This document shows positions 41,301-49,874 of a stretch of DNA of 64,000 nucleotides, in pieces. This DNA comes from Massilia sp. BJB1822 (GTDB taxonomy: Bacteria > Pseudomonadota > Gammaproteobacteria > Burkholderiales > Burkholderiaceae_D). The translations under genes were made by a program, and so were the position numbers. Location: NCBI RefSeq assembly GCF_013369485.1, contig NZ_JABWEB010000018.1, positions 1-64,000 of the forward strand, in the 5' to 3' direction. The first letter of the stretch is position 1; each line of letters starts with the position of its first letter. Below the pieces are notes generated by a model. The model was not told the DNA's origin. It saw only the letters and a list, made by a program, of their open reading frames with translations, and did no database searches.

Positions 41301-43010
41301 TTACATTTGGTTCGGCGCGGAGACGCCGATCAGGCTCAGGCCATTGCGCAGCACCTGGCGGGTTGCCACCACCAGGGCCAGGCGCGCCAGTTTCAGCGCT
41401 TCGTCGTCCACCAGCACGCGCTCGGCGAAGTAGAAGCTGTGCAGGTTGGCGGCCAGGTCGCGCAGGTAGAAGGCCACCTGGTGCGGGCTCAGTTCAGCCT
41501 GGGCGCGCGCCAGCATTTCCGGATACTGGGCCAGGGTGGCCAGCATGGCCTGTTCGGTCGGCGCCGTCAGCGGCGACAGGTCGGCCTTGTCCAGCGTGGC
41601 TTCGTCGCCGCCCCACTGTTCCAGCATGCGGCAGATGCGGGCGTGGGCGTACTGCACGTAGTACACCGGATTCTCGTCCGAAGTCTTGAGCGCGACGTCG
41701 ACGTCGAACACGAATTCGGTGTCGGCCTTGCGCGAGATGAGGAAGAAGCGCACCGCGTCGCGGCCCTTGGTGATGTCGCCGCCGCCCGACCATTCGATCA
41801 GGTCGCGCACGGTCACGTAGGAACCGGCGCGCTTGGAGATTTTCACCTCGGCGCCATCCTTCATCACCGTCACCATCTTGTGCAGCACGTAGTCGGGGTA
41901 GCCCTGCGGGATGCCCTTGTTCAGCGACTGCAGGCCGCCGCGCACGCGCGCGATGGTGCCATGGTGGTCGGAACCCTGGATATTGATGGCCTGGGTGAAG
42001 CCGCGCTGGAACTTGACCAGGTGGTAGGCCACGTCCGGCACGAAATAGGTGTAGCCGCCTTCGGACTTGCGCATTACGCGGTCCTTGTCGTCGCCGAAGT
42101 CGGTGGTGCGCAGCCACAGGGCGCCGCCCTCCTCGTAGGTGTGGCCGCTGGCGATCATGTCGCCTACCGCCTCTTCCACCTTGCCGTCGGAGTACAGCGA
42201 GGACTCCAGGAAGTAATTGTCAAACTTGACGCCGAAGGCTTGCAGATCGATGTCCTGCTCGTTGCGCAGATAGATCACGGAGAAAGCGCGGATGGAGTCG
42301 ATATCGTTCACATCGCCGGAAGCGGTGACTGGCGCGCTGTCGGCGGCCGACACGGTTTTCTTGGCCAGGAAGTCGGCGGCGATGTCGGCGATATAGTCGC
42401 CGTTGTAGGCCGATTCAGGCCATTCCGCGTCGCCCGGCTTGAAGCCGCGCGCGCGCGCCTGCACCGAGGCGGCCAGGGTCTGGATCTGCACGCCGGCGTC
42501 GTTGTAATAGAACTCGCGGGTCACGTCGAAGCCCTGCGTCAGGAACAGGGAAGCCAGGGCATCGCCCAGCGCCGCCTGGCGGCCGTGGCCCACGTGCAGC
42601 GGGCCGGTCGGGTTGGCCGAGACGAATTCCAGGATCACGTGCTTGCCGCTGCCGGCCGCGCTGCGGCCGAAACCGGCGCCTTGCGCCAGGATGGCGTTGA
42701 CCACGGCCTGTTTCGACGCTTCGGTCACGCGCAGATTGATGAAGCCCGGGCCGGCGATATCGGCGCTGGCGACGAGTGCCTTGCCAGCCGGGTTATCCAG
42801 CACGGCGGCGACGATTTTCTGCGCCAGTTCGCGCGGGTTCATTTTCAGCTGTTTGGCCAGCTGCATGGCGATATTGCAGGCGACATCGCCGTGGGCGGCA
42901 TCGCGCGGACGCTCCAGCACCACGTTGGCGGTCACTTCGGTGCCGGCCAGGATCGGCGCGAGGGCGGCCTGGAACAGGGCAATAATCTCTTGTTTTTGTT
43001 GGGCGAGCAT
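41301..43010 (-). CDS. argS: Arginyl-tRNA synthetase
   Basis: A 569-residue class I synthetase. The HIGH-like motif is GPLHVGHGRQAALGDAL, and the KMSKS position reads KISKRAGSYVTV. The N-terminal Add-1 domain (residues about 1-110) recognises the tRNA D-loop, and the DALR anticodon-binding domain ends the protein (PNQM). All parts are complete. It starts the minus-strand run argS-SPOR-dsbA and is divergent from the DUF4258 gene. Confidence 0.97.
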   Translation of the reverse strand: MLAQQKQEIIALFQAALAPILAGTEVTANVVLERPRDAAHGDVACNIAMQLAKQLKMNPRELAQKIVAAVLDNPAGKALVASADIAGPGFINLRVTEASKQAVVNAILAQGAGFGRSAAGSGKHVILEFVSANPTGPLHVGHGRQAALGDALASLFLTQGFDVTREFYYNDAGVQIQTLAASVQARARGFKPGDAEWPESAYNGDYIADIAADFLAKKTVSAADSAPVTASGDVNDIDSIRAFSVIYLRNEQDIDLQAFGVKFDNYFLESSLYSDGKVEEAVGDMIASGHTYEEGGALWLRTTDFGDDKDRVMRKSEGGYTYFVPDVAYHLVKFQRGFTQAINIQGSDHHGTIARVRGGLQSLNKGIPQGYPDYVLHKMVTVMKDGAEVKISKRAGSYVTVRDLIEWSGGGDITKGRDAVRFFLISRKADTEFVFDVDVALKTSDENPVYYVQYAHARICRMLEQWGGDEATLDKADLSPLTAPTEQAMLATLAQYPEMLARAQAELSPHQVAFYLRDLAANLHSFYFAERVLVDDEALKLARLALVVATRQVLRNGLSLIGVSAPNQM

Positions 43011-43154
43011 AGTCTGTGGGGGCGGCCGGGCCGCGCTATATAACGTCTGAAAGAAGGGACATTATACTGGTTTGCCACAGGCATGGACACGCGCCGGACT
43101 CGTCCCGATTTCCCCATAAAATGCGGCGAATCGCACTTCCGCTACAATGAAGCG

Positions 43155-43439
43155 ATGGGACAAGCTTCGATCAGCCGGATTCGGGACTGCATTCGTTCGC
43201 TGAACTACGCTGTCTCCCTTCATGCGGCGGAAGGACTGGACGATGACAACCTCACGATCTTCGATCTCGAAAGCATTATCCTCAGCGGACGCATTGTCGA
43301 GCGCCAGCGGGATCATGACTGGGGAGAACGCAAATACCTCATCCGAGGCAGAACAAGCGATGGACGGGAAGCAGAAGCCGCCGTCAAGCTCGGATTCGAC
43401 CACATCACCCTCGTCGTCATCACCGTCTACCTTGTTTGA
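43155..43439 (+). CDS. DUF4258 domain-containing protein (putative toxin-like)
   Basis: A 94-residue protein with the DUF4258 pattern: SLNYAVSLHAAEGLDDDNLTI, the ESIILSGRIVERQ helix and ERKYLIRGR strand, and a final HITLVVITVYLV strand. The fold is related to RelE-like toxins in many annotations, but activity here is unknown. The ATG at 43155 is chosen; a longer frame to 43083 would overlap the argS promoter. Its 3' end overlaps the YgiT-type gene in another frame, an arrangement seen for toxin-antitoxin pairs. Confidence 0.75.
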   Translation: MGQASISRIRDCIRSLNYAVSLHAAEGLDDDNLTIFDLESIILSGRIVERQRDHDWGERKYLIRGRTSDGREAEAAVKLGFDHITLVVITVYLV

Positions 43440-43671
43440 CGCGCGTTGCGCGTATTGCGGCGAGGCGGGCTTGGAAGTACGCCGCGTGACCCGCCACTTT
43501 GGCCGCAACGAGCATCTGCTGCTGATTGAAAATATCCCGCTATATCACTGCCCACATTGTGCTGCCGACTACTTTAGCGCGCAGACCATGCACGAAATTG
43601 AGCGCATCAAATCGCAGCGCCTGACCCTGGCGGTGCCAAGAAGCGTGCCGATTGCCGAATTTCGCTCGTAA
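43360..43671 (+). CDS. YgiT-type zinc finger protein
   Basis: A small protein with CxxC at ARCAYCGEAG and CxxC at LYHCPHCAADYF, the MqsA/YgiT zinc-finger pattern, ending in the usual TMHEIERIKSQ helix. No helix-turn-helix follows, unlike full MqsA. The start is uncertain: the ATG at 43360 gives an unusual Ser/Pro-rich lead of about 24 residues, whereas a TTG at 43432 would begin directly at FDARC and would overlap the DUF4258 stop. It pairs with DUF4258, suggesting an antitoxin role (inference). Confidence 0.65.
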   Translation: MDGKQKPPSSSDSTTSPSSSSPSTLFDARCAYCGEAGLEVRRVTRHFGRNEHLLLIENIPLYHCPHCAADYFSAQTMHEIERIKSQRLTLAVPRSVPIAEFRS

Positions 43672-43805
43672 ATGAGGGAAATCCGCAATATTCGGCCGCG
43701 AACCGCTACAATCCACCCTTTGCAGAATTCCGCGCTCAACACGGCCTCACGAGGGACCGTCCGGCCCCGATGGCGGGCGGGCGCGCGCCACCCACGGATT
43801 AATAT

Positions 43806-45215
43806 ATGAACAAGCGTTCAACGCTGACCCTGAAGGCCAAGCCGGCCGCGGCCGACCGTCCCAAGCTGCGGGCCAGCCACCACCGCGACCTGAAACCCGC
43901 CTTGCAGACGCAGTTCAAGGCCGACCTGAAGCCCGATTCGCTGGCCTTCGCCCTCCTGGGCGCGGCCAATGCCGTGGTCCAGGTGCGCGGCGGCACGGCG
44001 CTGCCGCAGGCGCTGGCCGGGGTGTTCGCCAGCAGCGGCGCCTCGCCCCAGCAGCGCGGCGCGATCCAGGACATCGCCTACCGCGCCATGCGCCAGCTGG
44101 GCCGCAGCGAAGCCCTGACGGCGCTGATGACGCCCAAGGCGCCGGAGCCGCTGGTCGGCGCCCTGCTGGCCTGCGCCTTGCCGCTGATGGCTGCGGCCGA
44201 AGGGGCGGACGCGCCATATGAGGAATTCACCGTGGTCGACCAGGCCGTGACGGCCGCCGCCGCCCATCCCGACGCCGCGCGCGCCAAGGGCATGATGAAT
44301 GCCGTGCTGCGCCGCTTCCTGCGCGAGCGCCAGGATCTGCTGAAAACGGCCCTGCTGCAGCCCACCGCCAAATGGAATTATCCGCAGTGGTGGATGGATG
44401 CGGTGCGCACCGCCTATCCCCAGGATTGGCAGGCTGTGCTGGAGGCGGGCAATGCGCCGCCGCCGCTGACCCTGCGCGTGAATGCGCGCAAGGGCACGGT
44501 CGACGCTTACCTGAAACTGCTGGAGCAGGCCGGCCTGGCCGCCAGCCAGATCGGGCCGCACGCCGTGCGCCTGGCCAAGCCGGTCGGCGTGCAGCTGATT
44601 CCGGGCTTCGCCGAGGGTCTGGTGTCGGTGCAGGATTCCGGCGCCCAGCTGGCCGCCACCCTGCTCGACGCGCGGGACGGCATGCGCGTGCTGGACGCCT
44701 GCGCCGCGCCCGGCGGCAAGACCTGCCATATCCTGGAGCTGGCCGATGTCAAATTGACAGCGCTGGACGCCGATCCGAAGCGCCTGCAGCGCGTGCAGGA
44801 AAATCTCGACCGCCTGCAATTGCAAGCCACTTTGCAGGCCGCCGAAGCGCAGGACCGCGGCTGGTGGGATGGCCAGCAGTTCGACCGCATCCTGGCCGAC
44901 GTGCCGTGCACCGCCTCCGGCATCGTGCGCCGCCACCCGGACATCCGCTGGCTGCGCCGCAAGTCCGACACCCTCCAACTTGCAACACTTTCCGCCAAAA
45001 TTTTAGACAATCTTTGGCAGATGTTAAGGCCCAATGGTAAATTGCTGTTCGTGACATGCTCGTTGTGGCCGCAGGAGTCCGAGGCGCAGGCGGCCGCTTT
45101 CGCGGTGCGCCATGGCGCCACGCGGCTCGATGCGCCCGGTCAGTTGCTGCCAGCAGGCGGCGCCGGACAGGATCACGATGGCTTGTTCTACGCGTTATTC
45201 GAGAAAAATGCGTAG
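43806..45215 (+). CDS. rsmB: 16S rRNA m5C967 methyltransferase
   Basis: A 469-residue RsmB/NOP family enzyme. It has an N-terminal NusB-like helical domain (residues about 40-170), a PUA-like linker, and the SAM fold with VLDACAAPGGKTCHI. The catalytic Cys in ADVPCTASGI and a second in LLFVTCSLWPQE follow. It methylates C967 of 16S rRNA. The ATG at 43806 is used; a basic stretch of 40 residues precedes the NusB part. It is followed by DUF4390, ntrY and ntrX, a conserved betaproteobacterial order. Confidence 0.93.
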   Translation: MNKRSTLTLKAKPAAADRPKLRASHHRDLKPALQTQFKADLKPDSLAFALLGAANAVVQVRGGTALPQALAGVFASSGASPQQRGAIQDIAYRAMRQLGRSEALTALMTPKAPEPLVGALLACALPLMAAAEGADAPYEEFTVVDQAVTAAAAHPDAARAKGMMNAVLRRFLRERQDLLKTALLQPTAKWNYPQWWMDAVRTAYPQDWQAVLEAGNAPPPLTLRVNARKGTVDAYLKLLEQAGLAASQIGPHAVRLAKPVGVQLIPGFAEGLVSVQDSGAQLAATLLDARDGMRVLDACAAPGGKTCHILELADVKLTALDADPKRLQRVQENLDRLQLQATLQAAEAQDRGWWDGQQFDRILADVPCTASGIVRRHPDIRWLRRKSDTLQLATLSAKILDNLWQMLRPNGKLLFVTCSLWPQESEAQAAAFAVRHGATRLDAPGQLLPAGGAGQDHDGLFYALFEKNA

Positions 45216-45270
45216 GCTTTTCCCCTGTTTTCTGGCGAGTTTACTGACGGATTTAAAGAGCACCCCGCAC

Positions 45271-45843
45271 GTGACCCAACGCTTTCTTCGACATCTGCTT
45301 TGCCAGTTGCTGCTTCTGCTTGCCTGCCTGCTGCCGCAGGCTGTACGCGCTGCCGATGAAACCGTGGAGATCACCCGTGCCTATATCGAGGCGGCGGAAG
45401 AGGGTTACCGCCTGTCGGCCGCCTATTCCTTCGATCTGAATCACGGCCTGGAAGAGGCGCTGCAAAGCGGCATCCAGCTGTATTTCACCACCGCCATCGA
45501 GTTCACGCGGCGGCGCTGGTACTGGTTCGACGAAAAAGCCGTGGTGGCCAAGCGCACCACGCGCATTGCCTACAATGTGCTGACCCGCCAGTACCACGTG
45601 AATGTGATCGGCAGCGTGCAGCAAAGCTTCCCCTCGCTGGACGACGCCCTGTTCTTTATCCGCCGCCCCAACCGCTGGGTGGTGGCGCCGCGCGGCGCGC
45701 TGAAGGTGGGCGAGATCTACAACGTCACGCTGCGCATGGGCATGGACCGCGACTATTTGCCCAAGCCGATCCAGGTCAATGCCTTCAATAACAGCGAGTG
45801 GCGGCTGGAAAACAAGAAATCCTTCCAGTACAGGGCGGAATAA
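45271..45843 (+). CDS. DUF4390 domain-containing exported protein
   Basis: A 190-residue exported protein. The GTG at 45271 opens a clean signal peptide (LLCQLLLLLACLLPQAVRA, then ADE). The mature part has the DUF4390 blocks YIEAAEEGYRLSAAYSFDLN and WYWFDEKAVVAKRTTRIAYN. An ATG at 45208, inside the rsmB end, is an alternative but would place a charged lead before the signal. Function is unknown; its invariant place before ntrY suggests a link to the NtrYX system. It ends 2 bp before the ntrY GTG. Confidence 0.85.
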   Translation: MTQRFLRHLLCQLLLLLACLLPQAVRAADETVEITRAYIEAAEEGYRLSAAYSFDLNHGLEEALQSGIQLYFTTAIEFTRRRWYWFDEKAVVAKRTTRIAYNVLTRQYHVNVIGSVQQSFPSLDDALFFIRRPNRWVVAPRGALKVGEIYNVTLRMGMDRDYLPKPIQVNAFNNSEWRLENKKSFQYRAE

Positions 45844-45845
45844 GC

Positions 45846-48140
45846 GTGTCGTCGGCTTTGCGGTATCTGTTTGTCGTCGCCGGCGCTGCCTGCAGCATCC
45901 TGCTGTTCCTGCTCGCCTCCGCCTCCGATAATTCCGGCTTCTTCGACCGCTACTATTCCTGGCTGCTTGGCTTGAACGCGGCCGTGGCCGTGGCCCTGCT
46001 GCTGCTGGTCGGGGTCTCCCTGTTCCGTCTTTACGCGCGCTACAAGAGCGGCAAATTCGGCTCGCGCCTGATGACGCGGCTGGTGCTGCTGTTCGCCTGC
46101 ATCGGCGTGCTGCCCGGCCTGGTGGTCTTCCTGGTGTCGGTGCAGTTCGTGTCGCATTCGATCGAATCCTGGTTCAATGTGCGGGTGGAGGAGGCGCTCG
46201 ACGCCGGCGTCGACCTGGGCCGCGCCGCGCTGGAAGCCCAGCTCACCGAACTGGAAGCGAGCGCGCGCCAGACCGTCAATGTGCTGGCGCAGGAACCGTT
46301 TTATGTGGCGCCGGCCGTGCTGTCGCGTTTCGTCAAGCGCCATCCCGGCACGCAGAGCGCCATCATTGTCGATGCCGAGGGCGGCCTGATTGTCAGCGCC
46401 ATGGGCGAGCGCCGCGTCAACCTGAGCGCCGACCTGCCGAACACCGTGATGCTGGCCCAGGCCCAATCGGGCACGCCGTATGCCGCGCCGGAAGGCGGCA
46501 ATGAGCTGGGCGACGAGCGCTTCGGCGGCGGCATCCCGGCCCAGCCGGACGCCAATAATGTGCTGCGCCTGCGCGTGCTGATCGAGGTGCCGGACACGGT
46601 GCAGCCGAACGGTTCGCGCCTGGCGCCGCGCTATTTGCAGGTGATCCAGGCCGCGCCGCAGCGCCTGGCCAAGGACGGCGACCTGCTGCGCATCGCGCTC
46701 AGCGAATACAAGCAGCGCTACGTGGCGCGCGACGGCTTGCGCAAGATGTATGTGGAAACGCTGACCCTGACCCTGCTGCTGGCCGTGTTCGGCGCCATCG
46801 CCGCCGCCTTCCTGATCGCCAACGATCTGGCCCAGCCCCTGCTGCTGCTGGCCGAGGGCACGCGCGCCGTGGCTGAGGGCGACCTCTCGCCGCGCCCCAT
46901 CGTCGCCAGCAGCGACGAGCTGGGCACGCTGACCCAATCGTTCAACACCATGACGCGCCAGTTGTCGGACGCCCGCACGACGGTGGAACAGAACCGCATC
47001 GCGCTGCAGAACGCCAAGGCCCACCTGGAGTCGGTGCTGGCGAATATGTCGGCCGGGGTGATGGTGCTGGACAGCGAATTCCACGTCGTCACCTGCAACG
47101 ACTCGGTCGAGCGCATTCTGCAGCAGGCCGGCGTGACCCTGGTGGGCCAACCGCTGGCCGGCGTGGCCGGCATGCAGGAATTTGCCGCCGCCGTGATCGC
47201 GGCCTTCTCGGCGCAGAGCGCGCACACGGCGGCCGGACGCAGCGTGCAGTTGCACTGGCAGCGCCAGATCGAGATTCCGCGCCCGGCCGGCAGCGAGGAA
47301 GAGCATGACCTGATCCTGCTGGCGCGCGGTTCGCGCCTGCCGCTCGAACAGCACGGCAGCGGCTATCTGGTGGTGTTCGACGATATCACCGACGTCATCT
47401 CGGCCCAGCGTTCGATGGCCTGGGGCGAGGTGGCGCGCCGTCTGGCGCACGAGATCAAGAATCCGCTGACGCCGATCCAGCTGTCGGCCGAGCGCCTGCA
47501 GATGAAGCTCGAGCCCAAGCTCGACGCGGCCGACGTGGCCTTGCTGAACAAGAGCGCCACCACCATCGTCAACCAGGTGGCGGCCATGAAGCGCATGGTG
47601 GACGATTTCCGCGACTACGCGAAAGCGCCGCCGGCCGTGCTGGAAGAGCTGGACCTGAACGATCTGCTGGAAGAAATCCTGCATATGTACACGGGCGGCG
47701 AAGGACACGATATCATCCGCTTGAACCTGGCGCCGGTGCTGCCGCTGGTGATGGGCGATCCGACGCAATTGCGCCAGGTGATCCATAATCTGCTGCAGAA
47801 CGCGCAGGATGCGCTGGTCGAGCAGCCGGGCGGCAATCCGGCGCCGCGCATCGACGTGACCACCGAGGCGATCCATTACCAAAGCGCCGACGGCGGTTCG
47901 CGTGTCGCGGTGCGCCTGGTCATCAGCGACAATGGTCCCGGCTTTGCGCCGAAAATCCTGGCGCGGGCCTTTGAACCGTATGTCACCTCGAAGGCGCGCG
48001 GCACCGGCCTGGGCCTGGCGATGGTGAAGAAGATTATCGACGAACATGGGGGCCGGATCGATATCCAGAACCATGTCGATAGAAGTGGCGCTTCGGTCCT
48101 GATTTTGCTGTTAAAGTTGGCACCGGTGCAGTTGGCGTAA
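45846..48140 (+). CDS. ntrY: Sensor histidine kinase NtrY
   Basis: A 764-residue membrane kinase. Several N-terminal helices and a periplasmic loop precede a HAMP domain (NDLAQPLLLLAEGTRAVAEGDL), a PAS domain (HLESVLANMSAGVMVLD) and the kinase core. The core has phospho-acceptor H535 in RLAHEIKNPLTPIQ, the N box HNLLQNAQDAL and the G box GTGLGLAMVKKI. It partners the NtrX gene 91 bp downstream; NtrYX senses nitrogen or redox state (family knowledge). The start is a GTG 2 bp after the DUF4390 stop, with GGA upstream. Confidence 0.95.
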   Translation: MSSALRYLFVVAGAACSILLFLLASASDNSGFFDRYYSWLLGLNAAVAVALLLLVGVSLFRLYARYKSGKFGSRLMTRLVLLFACIGVLPGLVVFLVSVQFVSHSIESWFNVRVEEALDAGVDLGRAALEAQLTELEASARQTVNVLAQEPFYVAPAVLSRFVKRHPGTQSAIIVDAEGGLIVSAMGERRVNLSADLPNTVMLAQAQSGTPYAAPEGGNELGDERFGGGIPAQPDANNVLRLRVLIEVPDTVQPNGSRLAPRYLQVIQAAPQRLAKDGDLLRIALSEYKQRYVARDGLRKMYVETLTLTLLLAVFGAIAAAFLIANDLAQPLLLLAEGTRAVAEGDLSPRPIVASSDELGTLTQSFNTMTRQLSDARTTVEQNRIALQNAKAHLESVLANMSAGVMVLDSEFHVVTCNDSVERILQQAGVTLVGQPLAGVAGMQEFAAAVIAAFSAQSAHTAAGRSVQLHWQRQIEIPRPAGSEEEHDLILLARGSRLPLEQHGSGYLVVFDDITDVISAQRSMAWGEVARRLAHEIKNPLTPIQLSAERLQMKLEPKLDAADVALLNKSATTIVNQVAAMKRMVDDFRDYAKAPPAVLEELDLNDLLEEILHMYTGGEGHDIIRLNLAPVLPLVMGDPTQLRQVIHNLLQNAQDALVEQPGGNPAPRIDVTTEAIHYQSADGGSRVAVRLVISDNGPGFAPKILARAFEPYVTSKARGTGLGLAMVKKIIDEHGGRIDIQNHVDRSGASVLILLLKLAPVQLA

Positions 48141-48231
48141 TATTGAATGACCAATAAAATCATTGCAAAGAATTCAGGCACAATAGCAGTGCCTGGGATC
48201 AGCGAAAAATGAGAGAGAGGGGCAGGGATAG

Positions 48232-48954
48232 ATGGCAAACATTCTCGTAGTTGATGATGAAATGGGGATCCGCGAGTTGCTCTCGGAAATTCTGGGCGAC
48301 GAAGGACATGCGGTGCAGCTGGCGGAAAACGCCCAGCAGGCCCGCGCTGCACGTGCCGCCGGCGCACCCGATCTGGTGCTGCTGGATATCTGGATGCCGG
48401 ACACGGATGGCGTGACCCTGCTCAAGGAATGGCAGCGCGACGGCTTGCTGACCATGCCGGTGATCATGATGTCGGGCCACGCCACCATCGATACGGCGGT
48501 GGAAGCGACGCGCATCGGCGCGCTCAACTTCCTGGAAAAGCCGATTGCAATGCAAAAGCTGCTGAAGGCCGTGCAAGCGGGCTTGAGCCGCGCGCAGGAA
48601 GCGGTGCGCGCGCCGCTGGTGGCGCCGCGTCCAGCCGCGCCGCCGGTGGCCGAAGAGGGCAGCCTGGCCGCGCCGGTGGGCTTTGGCGTGCAGAGCGCCG
48701 CGCTGCCACCGCAAGGCATCATGGCGCCGCGTCCGAATGGCGAAGGCTTGATGTTCAACCTGTCCTTCGACCTGCCGCTGCGCGAGGCGCGCGATGCCTT
48801 CGAGCGCATGTATTTCGAGCACCACCTGGGCCGCGAAGGCGGCAGCATGACGCGCGTGGCCGAGAAGACCGGCCTCGAGCGCACCCACCTTTACCGCAAG
48901 CTCAAGCAACTGGGCGTGGAACCGGGCAAGCTGGCCAAGAAAAGCCAGGCGTGA
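48232..48954 (+). CDS. ntrX: NtrX-type response regulator lacking the AAA+ domain
   Basis: A 240-residue regulator. The receiver domain has D8, D9, the phospho-acceptor D52 in LVLLDIWMPDTDG and the KP of FLEKPIAM. A Pro/Ala-rich linker (about 125-175) leads directly to a Fis-type helix-turn-helix (ERMYFEHHLGREGGSMTRVAEKTGLER, in two parts). The central sigma-54-activating AAA+ domain of alphaproteobacterial NtrX is absent, so it cannot activate sigma-54 directly (inference). Its stop overlaps the GTG start of the next gene. Confidence 0.92.
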   Translation: MANILVVDDEMGIRELLSEILGDEGHAVQLAENAQQARAARAAGAPDLVLLDIWMPDTDGVTLLKEWQRDGLLTMPVIMMSGHATIDTAVEATRIGALNFLEKPIAMQKLLKAVQAGLSRAQEAVRAPLVAPRPAAPPVAEEGSLAAPVGFGVQSAALPPQGIMAPRPNGEGLMFNLSFDLPLREARDAFERMYFEHHLGREGGSMTRVAEKTGLERTHLYRKLKQLGVEPGKLAKKSQA

Positions 48955-49322
48955 CCTGTCTTACCCTGGTGACTGGCGCGCGCGCCGCCGACCGCGAACG
49001 CGCGATCGCGGCCGCGCTGGTGCCAGGAAGACACACGGCTATTATTTTGGAAGGATTGGCCGACGCCAATTCGCCCTTGGTGTATGATGAAAGCGATGCC
49101 TCAGCAGATAGCAGGCTGCAAGTCATCAGGATTGCCCCAGGCTGCCTGTGCTGCACCGGCCATCTAGTCTTACGGGTAACATTGCACCGCATCTTGCGCC
49201 GTCCCCCGGCGCAGCTCTTTATCAGCCTGGCCGACGCCAGCCATCTGGAACGGCTACGCGCTTCGCTGTCTTCGGCGCCGTATGACGCATTGCTGCGTCT
49301 CAGCCCCGACCTTGCCGTGTAA
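48951..49322 (+). CDS. Small CobW/UreG-like protein with degenerate P-loop
   Basis: A 123-residue protein starting at a GTG that overlaps the ntrX stop (GTGA). The sequence IAPGCLCCTGHLVLRVTLHRIL (quoted in part: GCLCC at 64-68) is the CxCC metal-site motif of CobW/YjiA-type GTPases, and LFISLADASHLERLR resembles their Walker B region. The N-terminal LTLVTGARAADRERAIA stands where the GKT-type P-loop should be, but lacks Gly-Lys-Thr. It therefore probably cannot bind GTP normally. The function is unknown; it may chaperone a metal. Confidence 0.7.
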   Translation: MTCLTLVTGARAADRERAIAAALVPGRHTAIILEGLADANSPLVYDESDASADSRLQVIRIAPGCLCCTGHLVLRVTLHRILRRPPAQLFISLADASHLERLRASLSSAPYDALLRLSPDLAV

Positions 49323-49423
49323 AGACCGCTTCAAAACGGCCGTGGCGTCGTTGCGACTCCTCGCCGTGCAAACGCACTGTCTTCGTCGCCGCGTCTAGCC
49401 ACGCCCGTTTTGAAGCGGTCTTT
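49321..49423. repeat. Large imperfect inverted repeat (26-bp arms)
   Basis: Arms at 49321-49346 and 49398-49423 pair over 26 positions with one mismatch around a 51-base interior that itself has short dyads (GTCGTTGCGAC). The left arm includes the last two bases of the stop codon of the CobW-like gene. It is too long for a simple terminator and could be a small non-autonomous element, a stable RNA structure or a terminator ending the ntrYX operon. Confidence 0.75.
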
Positions 49424-49537
49424 GTAGGACGGCAGCCCGTGCATCAGGCACGGCCTTGAAATCGGTTTTGCCAGCCCCACCTCGTTATGGAACGCGGCGC
49501 CCCATTTCTGGCGCTGCCCCGGAGTGAAGGAAGCATG

Positions 49538-49795
49538 ATGAACCTCATCTATAACAGCGAGCAATACAGCGTCGTCGAATTCGGCCCCGACCGCGAGCTG
49601 GAAGCCCTGCGCTTTGGCGGCTATGAAATCGTCGACAAGGGCGGCAAGCGCGAAATCTTTATCGCCGGCGCACTGGCGCAATCGTTCCGGCGCGATGTCA
49701 ACAAGCTGATCGCCAACGAGCCGACCATGGAGGAAATCGACGAATTCCTCGGCAGCTATGATCTGCTTATGAGCCAGCCGGTGCTGCTGCACTGA
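49538..49795 (+). CDS. DUF3567 domain-containing protein
   Basis: An 85-residue protein typical of betaproteobacteria: it starts MNLIYNSEQYSVVEFG and has the family blocks LRFGGYEIVDKGGKREIFI and SFRRDVNKLIANEPTMEEIDEFL. Function is unknown. Two adjacent ATGs exist; the second (49538) is preferred because AAGGA then has proper spacing and matches the usual opening. It is isolated by the large inverted repeat upstream and a GC hairpin downstream. Confidence 0.85.
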   Translation: MNLIYNSEQYSVVEFGPDRELEALRFGGYEIVDKGGKREIFIAGALAQSFRRDVNKLIANEPTMEEIDEFLGSYDLLMSQPVLLH

Positions 49796-49798
49796 GCG

Positions 49799-49835
49799 TG
49801 CCGCCGCCGCCGCGTCCCCGCCGCGGCGGGCGGCA
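49799..49835 (+). terminator. GC-rich hairpin after the DUF3567 gene
   Basis: TGCCGCC pairs with GGCGGCA with a GC-rich, partly paired interior, beginning 4 bp after the stop. No T tract follows, so intrinsic termination is uncertain. Confidence 0.4.
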
Positions 49836-49874
49836 TGGTATGGTTGGCTTTGCCTGACCGACGCCAAGACCACC

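Noticed and set aside
43222..43359. Longer N-terminus for the YgiT-type protein
   Set aside because: It would be an out-of-frame reading of the DUF4258 gene, rich in Ser and without family similarity.
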